The notes under the pieces are model-generated. The model did not search any database. It saw only the letters and a program-made list of their open reading frames with translations, and had not been told where the DNA came from. This document shows, piece by piece, positions 53,613-61,965 of a stretch of DNA of 64,000 nt. The number at the start of each line of letters is the position of its first letter. Position 1 is the stretch's first letter. Both the position numbers and the translations under genes were made by a program. The DNA is from Phenylobacterium montanum (GTDB lineage: Bacteria > Pseudomonadota > Alphaproteobacteria > Caulobacterales > Caulobacteraceae), in assembly GCF_018135625.1 (NCBI RefSeq), contig NZ_CP073078.1:2760501-2824500 (forward strand), in the 5' to 3' direction.

Positions 53613-54293
53613 TTAGGTCGGCTGACGGGGCACAAATCCCGGCACGCCGGTGTCCACCACGGCATTGAACCGGACACGGGTGGCGATCTCCTCGCGCATC
53701 TCGCGCAAGGCCTGGTCTGGCAGATCTGAAATATCGAAATTCTCCCGGATACGGCCAGGGTTGGTCGAGGTGGTGAGCACGGCGGTTCCGCGCTGGACTC
53801 CCCAGGCCAGGGCGACCTGAGCCGGCGTCTTGCGCGCGCGGCGCGCGATCGCCGCCACCACCGGATCCTCGGTCACGCGCGGCTGCATGCCGTGGCCCAG
53901 CGGCGCGAAGGCCTGCATCACGATTCCATGCGCCCGGCAGAAGTCGAGCAGCTCCCACTCGGGCAGGTAGGGGTGCGCCTCGACCTGCACCACCGCCGGC
54001 CTGATGCGGGCGATGGCGACGATCGCCTTCAGTCGGTCCAGGGTGATGTCGGACAGGCCGATGGCCCTGGTCCCGCCCTCGTCGACCAGGCGCTCCATGG
54101 CCCGCCAGGTCTCAGCCAGGGTCACGCCGGCGTCATAGATCACCTGGCCGTGCTCGTCCCGCGGCTGCAGGTCGTCGCCGGGCGGAAAGGCGAACGGGGT
54201 ATGGACCAGGTAGCAATCGACGTAGTCGAGTCGCAGGCGCCTGAGGCTGGCCTCCAGCGCAGGTCCGACCCGTTCGGGCCGGTGGTCGTTGTT
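53613..54293 (-). pseudogene. Aldo/keto reductase, 5' part deleted
   Basis: Reading leftward from 54293 the frame encodes the C-terminal two-thirds of an aldo/keto reductase: NNDHRPERVGPALEASLRRL, DYVDCYLVHTPFAF, TRAIGLSDITLDRLK, QVEAHPYLPEWELLDFCR and ARKTPAQVALAWGVQRG, with a natural stop at 53613. About 90 N-terminal residues, including the catalytic Asp/Tyr region, are absent; the homology begins abruptly at about 54293, where a HlyD fragment ends. A GTG at 54143 could start a 176-aa product, but it would lack the catalytic site. Confidence 0.8.
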
Positions 54294-54654
54294 CCTGCAG
54301 CCGGGCGCTGGCGAGCCGCGCCTCGGCCTGTTCCACGGCGATCTCGTAGGATTCGGGATCGATCTGGAACGGCAGCTGGCCCTTGCGGACGATCTGGTTG
54401 TCCTTCACCGCGATCTCCACCACCTAGCCGGAGACCCGCGCATTGATCGAACCCTTGGTGGCCCGGACGAACGCGTCATTGGTCGAGACGTCGCGCGCCG
54501 GCGCCAGATAAGCGGCGGCGCCGGCCAGTAGCACCAGCGCCGGGACCGTGACCATCAGGGGGCGGCGAACCCGCTCCGCCAACGTCCGGCTCGCCCGCTC
54601 GGGCTGCGAGGCCTGGGCTGGATCGTCGATCGCCTGGTCGAGCCGTTTGTGCAT
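54294..54654 (-). pseudogene. HlyD/EmrA-type membrane fusion protein, truncated and with a nonsense codon
   Basis: From ATG 54654 the frame encodes MHKRLDQAIDDPAQ, a membrane anchor (VTVPALVLLAGAAAYLA) and STNDAFVRATKGSINARVSG. An in-frame TAG at 54424-54426 stands where relatives have a residue such as Gln (one base from CAG). The frame then continues VVEIAVKDNQIVRKGQLPFQ and ASARLQ before changing into aldo/keto reductase sequence at about 54293. So an efflux adaptor gene lost most of its 3' part and gained a stop. A divergent TetR gene beside it was probably its regulator. Confidence 0.78.
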
Positions 54655-54718
54655 CGTGCATCCGCCTTCTCATTGGGAACCGCGCCGAAGGCCGGGGCCC
54701 GGCTAGGTCGCTATTGCT

Positions 54719-54777
54719 TTTTATGCGACGCCGAACAAATATGGCCCCGCAAGCGGATGGTCAAGGATTTTATGCGA
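54719..54777. promoter_or_regulatory. Direct repeats in the TetR / broken-efflux intergenic region
   Basis: TTTTATGCGA occurs twice, at 54719-54728 and 54768-54777, 49 bp apart (start to start), the second ending one base before the TetR start codon. They may be operator half-sites or copies of a promoter element in the divergent region. Confidence 0.35.
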
Positions 54778-54778
54778 G

Positions 54779-55408
54779 ATGGTACAAATTAAGCAGGACG
54801 CCCGGCCCAAGCCCAGGGGACGGCCGCGGGAATACGATCCCGAAACGGCGTTGCAGCGGGCGACCGAGGTGTTCTGGAAAACCGGCTATGCCGGCGCCTC
54901 GCTGGACGAAATCTCCGCCGCCACCGGCATGAACCGCCCGAGCCTTCGCGCGGCGTTCGGCGACAAGCATGCGCTCTATCTCAAGGCGCTGCGGCGCTAT
55001 TGGGACCTCAAGTTCGCGACCATGCGCGAGGCGCTGGAAGACCAGCCGCTGGAGGCGGCGCTGATGTGCGTCTACGACGCCGCGCTGGCCATCTATTTTT
55101 CTGGAGAGAAGACCGCGCGCAGCTGCTTCGTGGTCGGCACCGCCATAACCGAGGCCGCCGAAGACCCCGAAATCCAGCGCATTGTCATGGACGGGTTCAA
55201 GCGGCTCGACGCGGCCTTCGAGACGCGGCTGCGCACGGCGCGTGAAGCGGGTGAACTCGGTAGGGACGCCGACCTGTCGACGCTGGCCATGTTGGCCACC
55301 GCGACGATGCACACCATCGCCGTCCGCGCCCGCGCCGGCGCCGCCCGCGACGATCTTCGTGCGTTCGCCCTTCGTGCGGTGCGCGTGATCTGCGGCAAGG
55401 CCGCGTAA
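54779..55408 (+). CDS. TetR family transcriptional repressor
   Basis: 209 aa. N-terminal helix-turn-helix (about 20-65; ATEVFWKTGYAGASLDEISA, GMNRPSLRAAFGDKHALYLK) and a helical ligand domain with SCFVVGTAITEAAEDPEIQR resembling the TetR_C groups that control efflux pumps or oxidoreductases. It is divergent from the broken HlyD gene, which suggests it once repressed an emrAB-like pump or the aldo/keto reductase. It appears intact. ATG 54779 overlaps the right-hand direct repeat region; no clear ribosome site is seen, so the start could be internal or the message leaderless. Confidence 0.85.
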   Translation: MVQIKQDARPKPRGRPREYDPETALQRATEVFWKTGYAGASLDEISAATGMNRPSLRAAFGDKHALYLKALRRYWDLKFATMREALEDQPLEAALMCVYDAALAIYFSGEKTARSCFVVGTAITEAAEDPEIQRIVMDGFKRLDAAFETRLRTAREAGELGRDADLSTLAMLATATMHTIAVRARAGAARDDLRAFALRAVRVICGKAA

Positions 55409-55804
55409 GCTTCGAGAAAGCGGCGGCGGCGTCGCCCGAGGCTTAGGTTATTTCCTCAAGGGCCAAGGCGTCGATCACGCCGTGCAGGCCCGCAGCGTAA
55501 AGCCGCGACCGTCAATGCTCCCGAAAGATGCATGGCCGCGAGCCTACGCGGCTGTAATCCTCGCTCCATGGCCTTGGTACGAGGCTCGGCTAAACACGAC
55601 CCGGCTTGGCGCGCTCCCACCAATCCCAATGTCCGCATCTGAGAATGCCATCGTTGCTTTATGCTTACAGGCGGAATGTCGGTTTCTGGCGAAGAGCCCT
55701 GCTTGACCGAGCGGGCCGGCGCTGCATTGGCTGCCGCCCCATGGCGCAGCAAAACCACTGTTCAGTGCTTCCCAAGGCTCCGCTCGGATGAGCAAGATCT
55801 AGGC
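55409..55804. other. 396-bp gene-free region with dispersed repeat copies
   Basis: Contains AATGTCCGCATCTG (55628-55641) and AATGTCGGTTTCTGGCGA (55675-55692), relatives of the repeats near 26409 and 27555. No gene is supported. The promoter of the MocR-type gene should lie at the right end, where the open frame extends upstream of the chosen start but only through repeat sequence. Confidence 0.45.
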
Positions 55805-57652
55805 ATGCGTACCGACTTTCTCGTGCCGCTCGATCCGAACGATTCCCTGAGCCTGCAGGACCAAGTGCGGCGCGGCGTGGTGCGGGCCGTCGTTTCCGGC
55901 GACCTAGCCCGCGGTTCGCGGGCGCCGTCTTCGCGCAGCCTCGCCGCCCGGCTCGGCGTGTCGCGCAACACGGTGCTGCTCGCCTATCAGCAGCTGGTCG
56001 CCGAAGGCTTCCTGATCGGCCGAGAGCGAAGCGGCCTGTTCGTGGCGCCGGACATGTCGCCCAGGGGGCGTGGCGTCGGCGAGGTCGCCGGCGTTCGCGG
56101 GGAAGCCAAGGCGACGCCTTGGCGCGTGCGCTTCAAGACGGGCGATCCGCCGACAGCGACGCAGCGTACGCCGCCGGACTGGGCGCGATATCCCTATCCG
56201 TTCATCGACGGGCTGATCGATCCTTCGCTGTTTCCCACGGCCGAATGGCGCGAGGCCAGCCGCCTCGGCCTTTCGCCACGCGATGTCTCAGCCTGGGCCT
56301 CAGGCCAGGGCGATGCCGACGACCCGATGCTGATCGAAGAGATCCGCACCAAGATCCTGCCGCGCCGTGGCATCTTCGCAGGGCCCGACGAGGTGCTGAT
56401 CACCCTCGGACGCCAACAGGCCATCTCGCTCGCCCTGGACCTGTTCGCCGACCGCCGTAGCCTGGTGGTGGTCGAGGAACCCGGCTATGCCGACGTCCGC
56501 GAGATGGCACGCAGACTGGACGCCCGTCTGCAGCACCAGCCGGTCGACGCCCACGGCATGATCATCGACGATCGGCTCGCCGGCGCGGAAGTGATCGTCG
56601 TCACCCCGAACCATCACTATCCCACAGGCGTCACCCTGGCCCCGGAACGGCGCGAAGCCTTGCTGCTGCGCGCCGCAGAACACGAGGCCATCATCGTCGA
56701 AGACGACTTCGAGTGCGAAACCGCCTATTTCGAGCCCAGCCTACCGGCCCTGCGCGCCATGACCGGCGGCGAGCGGGTGGTCTACGCCTCCAGCCTGTCC
56801 TCTGTGCTGGAGCCGGCCTTGCGTCTCGGCTTCATGGTGGCGGACGCCCGGGTGATCGCCGAGGCGCGCCGGCTGAGGCGGCTCTCGATCAAGCACCCGC
56901 CGCTGGCCAGCCAGCGCGCGGCGGCCTATTTCCTCAGCCAGGGCTCCTACGACAAGACCATGGCGCGGACCGGCCGCATGCTGAGGCAGCGTCGCCACGC
57001 CCTGGCCGAGGCGCTGAACCATTACCTGCAGCGCTGGGTCTCCATCGATCCTGCGGCCGGCGGGACCAGCTATTGGGTCCACGGCCCCGTCGGCGTCGAC
57101 GCCCGGTCCCTTGCCCTCGAGGCCGAGCAGCGGGGCGTGCTGATCGAGCCGGCCGACGTCCATTTCCAGGGCCCCTCCCCGAACAACCTGTTTCGCTTAG
57201 GGGTGACCGGCGTGCCGCTGGAGCGGATTCGGGCGGGGATCGAGGTGCTGGCCGGGCTGATCCGCGAGAGGATCTCGCCGAGCTTCGACCCGACCGCTCT
57301 GGCCCCGACCTTGCGGAGCGACGAGGCGCTGCGCGCGGCCATGGCTGGCGCGACCCTGCTCTGCAAGACCGTCTATGGCGAGCCTTGCACTATCGAGTTG
57401 CGACCCGACGGCTCGATGATCGGCCGGGCGGGCTATGGCAATGAAGACCAGGACCAAGGTCACTGGTGGGTCGAGGGCGACACTTGGTTTCGCCAGTGGG
57501 ACAGCTGGGCCTATGGCGAGACCTCCTGCTATCGGCCGCTGATCGAGCACGGGCGTGTGCAATGGCTGAATGCGCAGGGCGTCGCGGTGGATTCGGCGGT
57601 CTATGTCCCGCCCGGCGCCGATCCCAGCGAATTGGGCGATCTGGCGCCATAG
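55805..57652 (+). CDS. MocR/PdxR-type GntR regulator lacking the PLP lysine, with C-terminal extension
   Basis: 615 aa. The winged helix (about 15-80; LARGSRAPSSRSLAARLGVS) is followed by a fold-type I aminotransferase-like domain (about 120-480; EEPGYADVREMA, VVTPNHHYPTGVTLAPERRE, IIVEDDFECETAYF). Relatives have a PLP-binding Lys in SFSKxLxPxLRLGY; here the aligned segment is ASSLSSVLEPALRLGF and Ser333 replaces Lys. A C-terminal extension of about 120 residues (from about 495) contains GHWWVEGDTWFRQWDSWAYG, aromatic-rich and not part of MocR proteins. The regulator may sense something other than PLP. The start at 55805 avoids upstream repeat sequence. It precedes a serine hydrolase and an MFS gene on the same strand. 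Confidence 0.78.
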   Translation: MRTDFLVPLDPNDSLSLQDQVRRGVVRAVVSGDLARGSRAPSSRSLAARLGVSRNTVLLAYQQLVAEGFLIGRERSGLFVAPDMSPRGRGVGEVAGVRGEAKATPWRVRFKTGDPPTATQRTPPDWARYPYPFIDGLIDPSLFPTAEWREASRLGLSPRDVSAWASGQGDADDPMLIEEIRTKILPRRGIFAGPDEVLITLGRQQAISLALDLFADRRSLVVVEEPGYADVREMARRLDARLQHQPVDAHGMIIDDRLAGAEVIVVTPNHHYPTGVTLAPERREALLLRAAEHEAIIVEDDFECETAYFEPSLPALRAMTGGERVVYASSLSSVLEPALRLGFMVADARVIAEARRLRRLSIKHPPLASQRAAAYFLSQGSYDKTMARTGRMLRQRRHALAEALNHYLQRWVSIDPAAGGTSYWVHGPVGVDARSLALEAEQRGVLIEPADVHFQGPSPNNLFRLGVTGVPLERIRAGIEVLAGLIRERISPSFDPTALAPTLRSDEALRAAMAGATLLCKTVYGEPCTIELRPDGSMIGRAGYGNEDQDQGHWWVEGDTWFRQWDSWAYGETSCYRPLIEHGRVQWLNAQGVAVDSAVYVPPGADPSELGDLAP

Positions 57653-57731
57653 GATTCTCCGATCTGGCTCTAGAGATGGCGTAGCAAAGCGGCGAGGCTG
57701 CAGTCACGGCTGGGGAGATGCGGGTTCGGGC

Positions 57732-59441
57732 ATGACGGGGATCGGGGGCAGGACGCGCTTGAGGGTCGCGCTCGCTCTGGCGACAGTGATCGCGGGCCTG
57801 GCTGGACAGGCTTGGTCAGGGCCCCTGTCCAGCGCGATCCTGAACGGGACCAAGCTCGACGGACCTGTTCCGGCTAGCGATTTCATGCCGGGTCCTGAGG
57901 CCAAGGCCGCGAAGTTCCGGGTATCGGGCCGCCTGACCGTGATCCCGAAGGCGCAGCCGGACGGATTCCGGGTCATCACCGACACCGCTCCGCCGGCCAG
58001 GGACACGCGCCGGGTCTGGCCCCGGCTCGCAGTCGATCTGGTCACGGACGGCGAAAGGCTGATCCCGGTCCAGCACGGCCCGATCGCGGCCGGCAATCCC
58101 GATTGGGACTGGATCGTCGAGCCAGGCCTGGCCTGGTCGGAGCCTGCTGACGGCGATCGGGTGCGCGCCGTGCTGCCGGTGGCGCTGGAAGAGCGCAACG
58201 CCAATTGCATCCACAACGGACGACTGCTGGTCATCCTCGGGCCCGATGGGACGGCCTCGAAGGCCGCCATTCAGTTCGACACGGACACCTGCCTCTACTT
58301 CAGGTTCGACGCCTGGGGCCTCGCCGCCGCTAGCTACGCACCCGGCCAGGTGAAGGCTGCCCCCGCCCTCGTCAATCGCGACCGCGCCGAGCGCGCCGCC
58401 CGCCTGCCGGCGAAGCCCATCTCGGACCTCGCCGCCACCTTTCCTGGAATAGACCTCGCCGCCCTGGCCCGCGCGGCGGGGCCGGGCGCGGTCTGGGGGG
58501 TGGTGGCCAGCGGAACCCATTTCACCGCGCCCTGCCCGACCCGCTCGGGCGACGATCCTCTCTGCGCTGAACGCGACCTGCCTTCCTATTCGACCGCCAA
58601 GTCGCTGGTCGCCGCCCAGGCCCTGTTCCGGCTGGAGGCGCTCCGGCCCGGCGTGATCCATGAAACCATCGCCGCCCACGTTCCCGCCTGCGCCGCGGCG
58701 GGCGGCTGGGGCGACGTCCGCCTGATCGACATGCTGGACATGGCCAGCGGCCACTATGTTTCCGCCGCGCCGGAAGCCGACGAAGCCGCGCCCGCCACCG
58801 AGGCCTTCTTCGATGCGGAAACCGCGGCCCAAAAGATCGCCTTCACCTGCGCAACGCCGCGCAAGGCCGCACCGGGCGGGACCTTCGTCTATCACACGGC
58901 CGACACCTTTCTCCTGGGCGTGGCCATGACCGACGCCCTGCGCAAAGCCGGGCTCGGGCGGGACCTCTATGACGACCTGATCCGCCAAATCTGGGCGTCG
59001 ATCGGCCAGTCGGCCGCGCTGGACACCACCCGGCGCACCTACGACTCTGCCGCCCAGCCCTTCACCGGTTGGGGCCTTGTCTATCACCGCGACGACATCG
59101 TCCGCGCGGCAGGTTTCCTTGGCGGCGGCGGCCGGATCGCCGGACAGCCTTATCTCGACCCCAAGCTTCTCGGCGAAGCGCTGCAAAGGACCGAGCCGGG
59201 CGGCGGCCTGTTCGGCCCAGCCCCTTACCTGCGCTATCGCCACGGGTTCTGGGCGCGCGATGTCGGGCCGCTCGCCGGATGCGATCACCCGGTCTGGGCG
59301 CCGTTCCTGTCGGGCTACGGCGGCATATCGGTGGTGCTGTTTCCCAATGGCGTGCAGTTCTACGCCTTCAATGACGTCAATCATTTCGACTGGGCGGCCT
59401 CGGTCCCTGAAGTCAGCAAGATCCGGAGCCTCTGCGGATGA
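57732..59441 (+). CDS. Beta-lactamase-fold serine hydrolase, exported
   Basis: 569 aa with signal peptide about 1-29 (RVALALATVIAGLAGQAWSG). An N-terminal region of about 230 residues of unknown fold precedes a class C beta-lactamase/esterase-like domain. The catalytic SxxK is in YSTAKSLVAAQ (Ser287, Lys290), and YHTADT is the probable Tyr motif. LSGYGGISVVLFPNG replaces the usual KTG region. It could be an esterase, peptidase or lactamase. ATG 57732 lies 79 bp after the MocR-type gene. Its stop overlaps the next start (ATGA), linking it to an MFS transporter, perhaps for uptake of the product. Confidence 0.75.
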   Translation: MTGIGGRTRLRVALALATVIAGLAGQAWSGPLSSAILNGTKLDGPVPASDFMPGPEAKAAKFRVSGRLTVIPKAQPDGFRVITDTAPPARDTRRVWPRLAVDLVTDGERLIPVQHGPIAAGNPDWDWIVEPGLAWSEPADGDRVRAVLPVALEERNANCIHNGRLLVILGPDGTASKAAIQFDTDTCLYFRFDAWGLAAASYAPGQVKAAPALVNRDRAERAARLPAKPISDLAATFPGIDLAALARAAGPGAVWGVVASGTHFTAPCPTRSGDDPLCAERDLPSYSTAKSLVAAQALFRLEALRPGVIHETIAAHVPACAAAGGWGDVRLIDMLDMASGHYVSAAPEADEAAPATEAFFDAETAAQKIAFTCATPRKAAPGGTFVYHTADTFLLGVAMTDALRKAGLGRDLYDDLIRQIWASIGQSAALDTTRRTYDSAAQPFTGWGLVYHRDDIVRAAGFLGGGGRIAGQPYLDPKLLGEALQRTEPGGGLFGPAPYLRYRHGFWARDVGPLAGCDHPVWAPFLSGYGGISVVLFPNGVQFYAFNDVNHFDWAASVPEVSKIRSLCG

Positions 59442-60601
59442 GCCTGCCGTCTCGCTACCGCGCGGCTCCCGACGGCCTGGTCGCCGCCGTCCTGCTGTCG
59501 TTCCTGGCCACGGCGGGACTGTTCTACGTCAACATCATGCCGGCCCTGGTGGACGGGCTGAAAACCGGATTGGGCTTTTCGGCGCGGGAAGCCGGCTTCG
59601 TCGCTTCGGCCAATGTCTATGGCGCGGCGCTTGGAGCGTTCAGCGCCGTGTTCACGGTCAAGCGGCTGTCCTGGCGCAAGGTCGCGCTGGCGGCGCTGAT
59701 CGGCCTCATCGCCATCGACCTGGTTTCGACCCAGCTCAAGACGGTCCAGGTGCTGATCGCCGTGCGCTTCCTGCACGGCGTCGTCGGCGGCTTCCTGGTC
59801 GGCACCTCCTACGGCGTCTTCGCCAGGACCAAGGCGCCGGATCGGGTGTTCGGCATGCTGCTGGTGGTCCAGTTTGGCCTGGGAGGCCTGGGCGTGCTGC
59901 TCCTGCCGAGGCTGGCGCCGATCTACGGAACGCCAGTACTGTTCATCGCCCTGGCGGCCTTCAGTATCGTCACCCTGATCATGCTGCCGTTTCTGGACGA
60001 CTATCCCCGGCCGGCGGCCTCGCTGGAGTCAGCACACGGACGCGTCCTGTGGGTCCCGCTCGCCACCGCGCTCGCGGCCGTCTTCCTGTTCCAGTGCGCC
60101 AATATGGCGCTCGCCTCCTATGTGATCGGCCTCGGCCGGACGTTCCGGCTCGAGATAAGTTCAATCACGGGCGCCTTAGGGGTCGCCAACTGGCTGGGCG
60201 CGCTCGGATCCGTCGCGGTGGTGGTGATCGGCGTCAGGTTCGGGCGCGCCGGGTCGATCATGGCCGGCATGGCCCTGGCCTTGGCGGGAACCGTAGTGTT
60301 CCTGATGCAGAGCACGCCTTGGGCCTATGCCGCGGCCAATGTCCTGACCAGCGTGGCCTGGTCCTTCACCATCGCCTACTTGCTGGGCCTGTGCGCCGCC
60401 TTCGACACCACGGGGCGCAGCGCGGCGCTGGCCGGGTTCTGTTCGAAGATGGGCCTGGCCTCAGGACCGGCCTTCGGCGGCCTGCTCCTGGAGGAGACCC
60501 ACTATCCGCGGCTGGTGGTCCTCTCCTGTGTCGGTCTCGCCCTGGCGGCGGCCGCGGCCGTCTGGCCTGCGGTCAAGCTCGATCGGACCGCCCTTGGCTG
60601 A
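59438..60601 (+). CDS. MFS transporter
   Basis: 387 aa, about twelve membrane segments starting at about 15-35 (AVLLSFLATAGLFYVNIMPA). The loop between TM2 and TM3 is shortened (VKRLSWRKVALAAL). It looks like a member of the large MFS_1 group without a substrate signature I can name. It is translationally coupled to the serine hydrolase by an ATGA overlap, so it probably carries the hydrolysis product or exports a related compound. Its last 29 bp overlap the 3' end of the convergent sulfotransferase gene. Confidence 0.8.
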   Translation: MSLPSRYRAAPDGLVAAVLLSFLATAGLFYVNIMPALVDGLKTGLGFSAREAGFVASANVYGAALGAFSAVFTVKRLSWRKVALAALIGLIAIDLVSTQLKTVQVLIAVRFLHGVVGGFLVGTSYGVFARTKAPDRVFGMLLVVQFGLGGLGVLLLPRLAPIYGTPVLFIALAAFSIVTLIMLPFLDDYPRPAASLESAHGRVLWVPLATALAAVFLFQCANMALASYVIGLGRTFRLEISSITGALGVANWLGALGSVAVVVIGVRFGRAGSIMAGMALALAGTVVFLMQSTPWAYAAANVLTSVAWSFTIAYLLGLCAAFDTTGRSAALAGFCSKMGLASGPAFGGLLLEETHYPRLVVLSCVGLALAAAAAVWPAVKLDRTALG

Positions 60602-61955
60602 TCTCACCGGTCTCTGGGTCGATCCCCTCGGCCCGCAGGCCGGCGGCGAACGGTTCCAGTTCAGCCTGGTGATGGCGCCATAGCCCGACCGACCCGGTAT
60701 GCACCGGCTCGCGCACCTGGGCGGCGCTGGCGGTGGCGACCGGGGCGTCGTGGCGATGGAACTCCAGGCAGGCCGGCTGCCAATCCAACTCCAGCCGCGC
60801 GTACAGGTCCCGAGCGGTGGCTTCAGGCCGCTGGACCAGCGCCTCGTAGTCGAGGTCGACCACATAGCCCGGCGCCGCCGCTCGCCAGTGTCGCATCAGC
60901 CTGGCGTAGGCGGCGTAGTAGCGGGCCAGGTCGTTCAGGTCGTAGGCATAGGGATAGCCCATGCGAAACAGCGTCTTGTAGATCGCATAGGCGCTGTCCA
61001 TCGGGTGGCGACGCAGGTGGATCACCCTGGCGCGGGGCAGGCCTCGATAGAGCAGGCCGATATAGAGGAAGTTGTTCGGCAGTTTGTCCGTCGTCACCGG
61101 CCGCGCGGGCTCGTAGGTCGCCACGGCGCGCAGATAGTCCCGCCCCAGAGCCGCGAAATCGGCCTCGCCGGCCCGCCGGATCGTCTCGCCCTTGTCCCCG
61201 CCTGCCGCGGCCCGGGTCACGGCCAGCGGCAGCTCGGTCAGCTCGCCCAGCGCCGTCACCTGGCTGTGCATGCCCAGCATGCGCTCGAGCAGCGTGGTGC
61301 CGGTCCGCGGCAGTCCGACGATGAAGATCGGGCGCTCGGGGTTGTCGGCCGCCGGCGTGTTGGCCAGCTTCTCCACCGAGAATACGGCGGCGATGTCGGC
61401 CATCGCCTGCACGTCGCCCTCGACCCGGTAGGACAGCATCGCCCGGCGCGCGTCCGCGCCCTGCTTGAGCCAGACAAAGCTTTCGCCGTGCTCGCCCAGG
61501 TCCTCCAGCTCCTTGGCCAGGGCGTAGGCCAGGGGAACGATCCCGCGCCCGGATGGATGGGCCAGGCGCGCCCGCAGCGCCGCGATATGGTTGCGCGCGG
61601 CCGTCTGGCGGCGGAGCACTGCGCGGTTGTACCAGGAATCGCACTCGGCTGGATCAGCCGCGATGGCCGCATCCAGCAGGCGCTCGGCCTCGCCCAGCCG
61701 CCCGCAGGCGGTTTCCGCGGCGGCCAGGCCGCGAAGCACGTCCGGATGGCCTGGCAGCAGCCGCACCAGCCTGCGCTGGCAATCGGCCGCCGCCGGGTGA
61801 GCGTTCATCTGACCGAACAGGCTGGCGGCCCGCGCCAGCAGGTCCGGCGAGGCGCCCGCGGCCTCGACGATACCTTTTAAACTCGCCAACGCCTCGGCGC
61901 GCCGTCCCCGCAGCATCAACTGCTGCACCTGGACGAGCGGTCCGGCCGCGGTCAC
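60573..61955 (-). CDS. TPR-sulfotransferase fusion protein
   Basis: 460 aa. TPR-like helices fill about 1-190 (LARAASLFGQMNAHPAAADC, GRLGEAERLLDAAIAADP). The sulfotransferase domain (about 205-445) has the PAPS 5'-phosphosulfate loop PIFIVGLPRTGTTLLERML and the 3'-phosphate region RVIHLRRHPMDSAYAIYKT. Such fusions are common beside TonB receptors in Caulobacterales and Sphingomonadales; their acceptor is generally unknown. Start is GTG 61955, 10 bp after the receptor stop, with GAGGG upstream. It probably forms an operon with that receptor. Confidence 0.87.
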   Translation of the reverse strand: MTAAGPLVQVQQLMLRGRRAEALASLKGIVEAAGASPDLLARAASLFGQMNAHPAAADCQRRLVRLLPGHPDVLRGLAAAETACGRLGEAERLLDAAIAADPAECDSWYNRAVLRRQTAARNHIAALRARLAHPSGRGIVPLAYALAKELEDLGEHGESFVWLKQGADARRAMLSYRVEGDVQAMADIAAVFSVEKLANTPAADNPERPIFIVGLPRTGTTLLERMLGMHSQVTALGELTELPLAVTRAAAGGDKGETIRRAGEADFAALGRDYLRAVATYEPARPVTTDKLPNNFLYIGLLYRGLPRARVIHLRRHPMDSAYAIYKTLFRMGYPYAYDLNDLARYYAAYARLMRHWRAAAPGYVVDLDYEALVQRPEATARDLYARLELDWQPACLEFHRHDAPVATASAAQVREPVHTGSVGLWRHHQAELEPFAAGLRAEGIDPETGEISQGRSDRA

Positions 61956-61965
61956 GGCGCCGCCC

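Noticed and set aside
53442-54778. Mobile element behind the HlyD/reductase junction
   Set aside because: No transposase, terminal inverted repeats or target duplication are visible; a simple deletion explains the junction.
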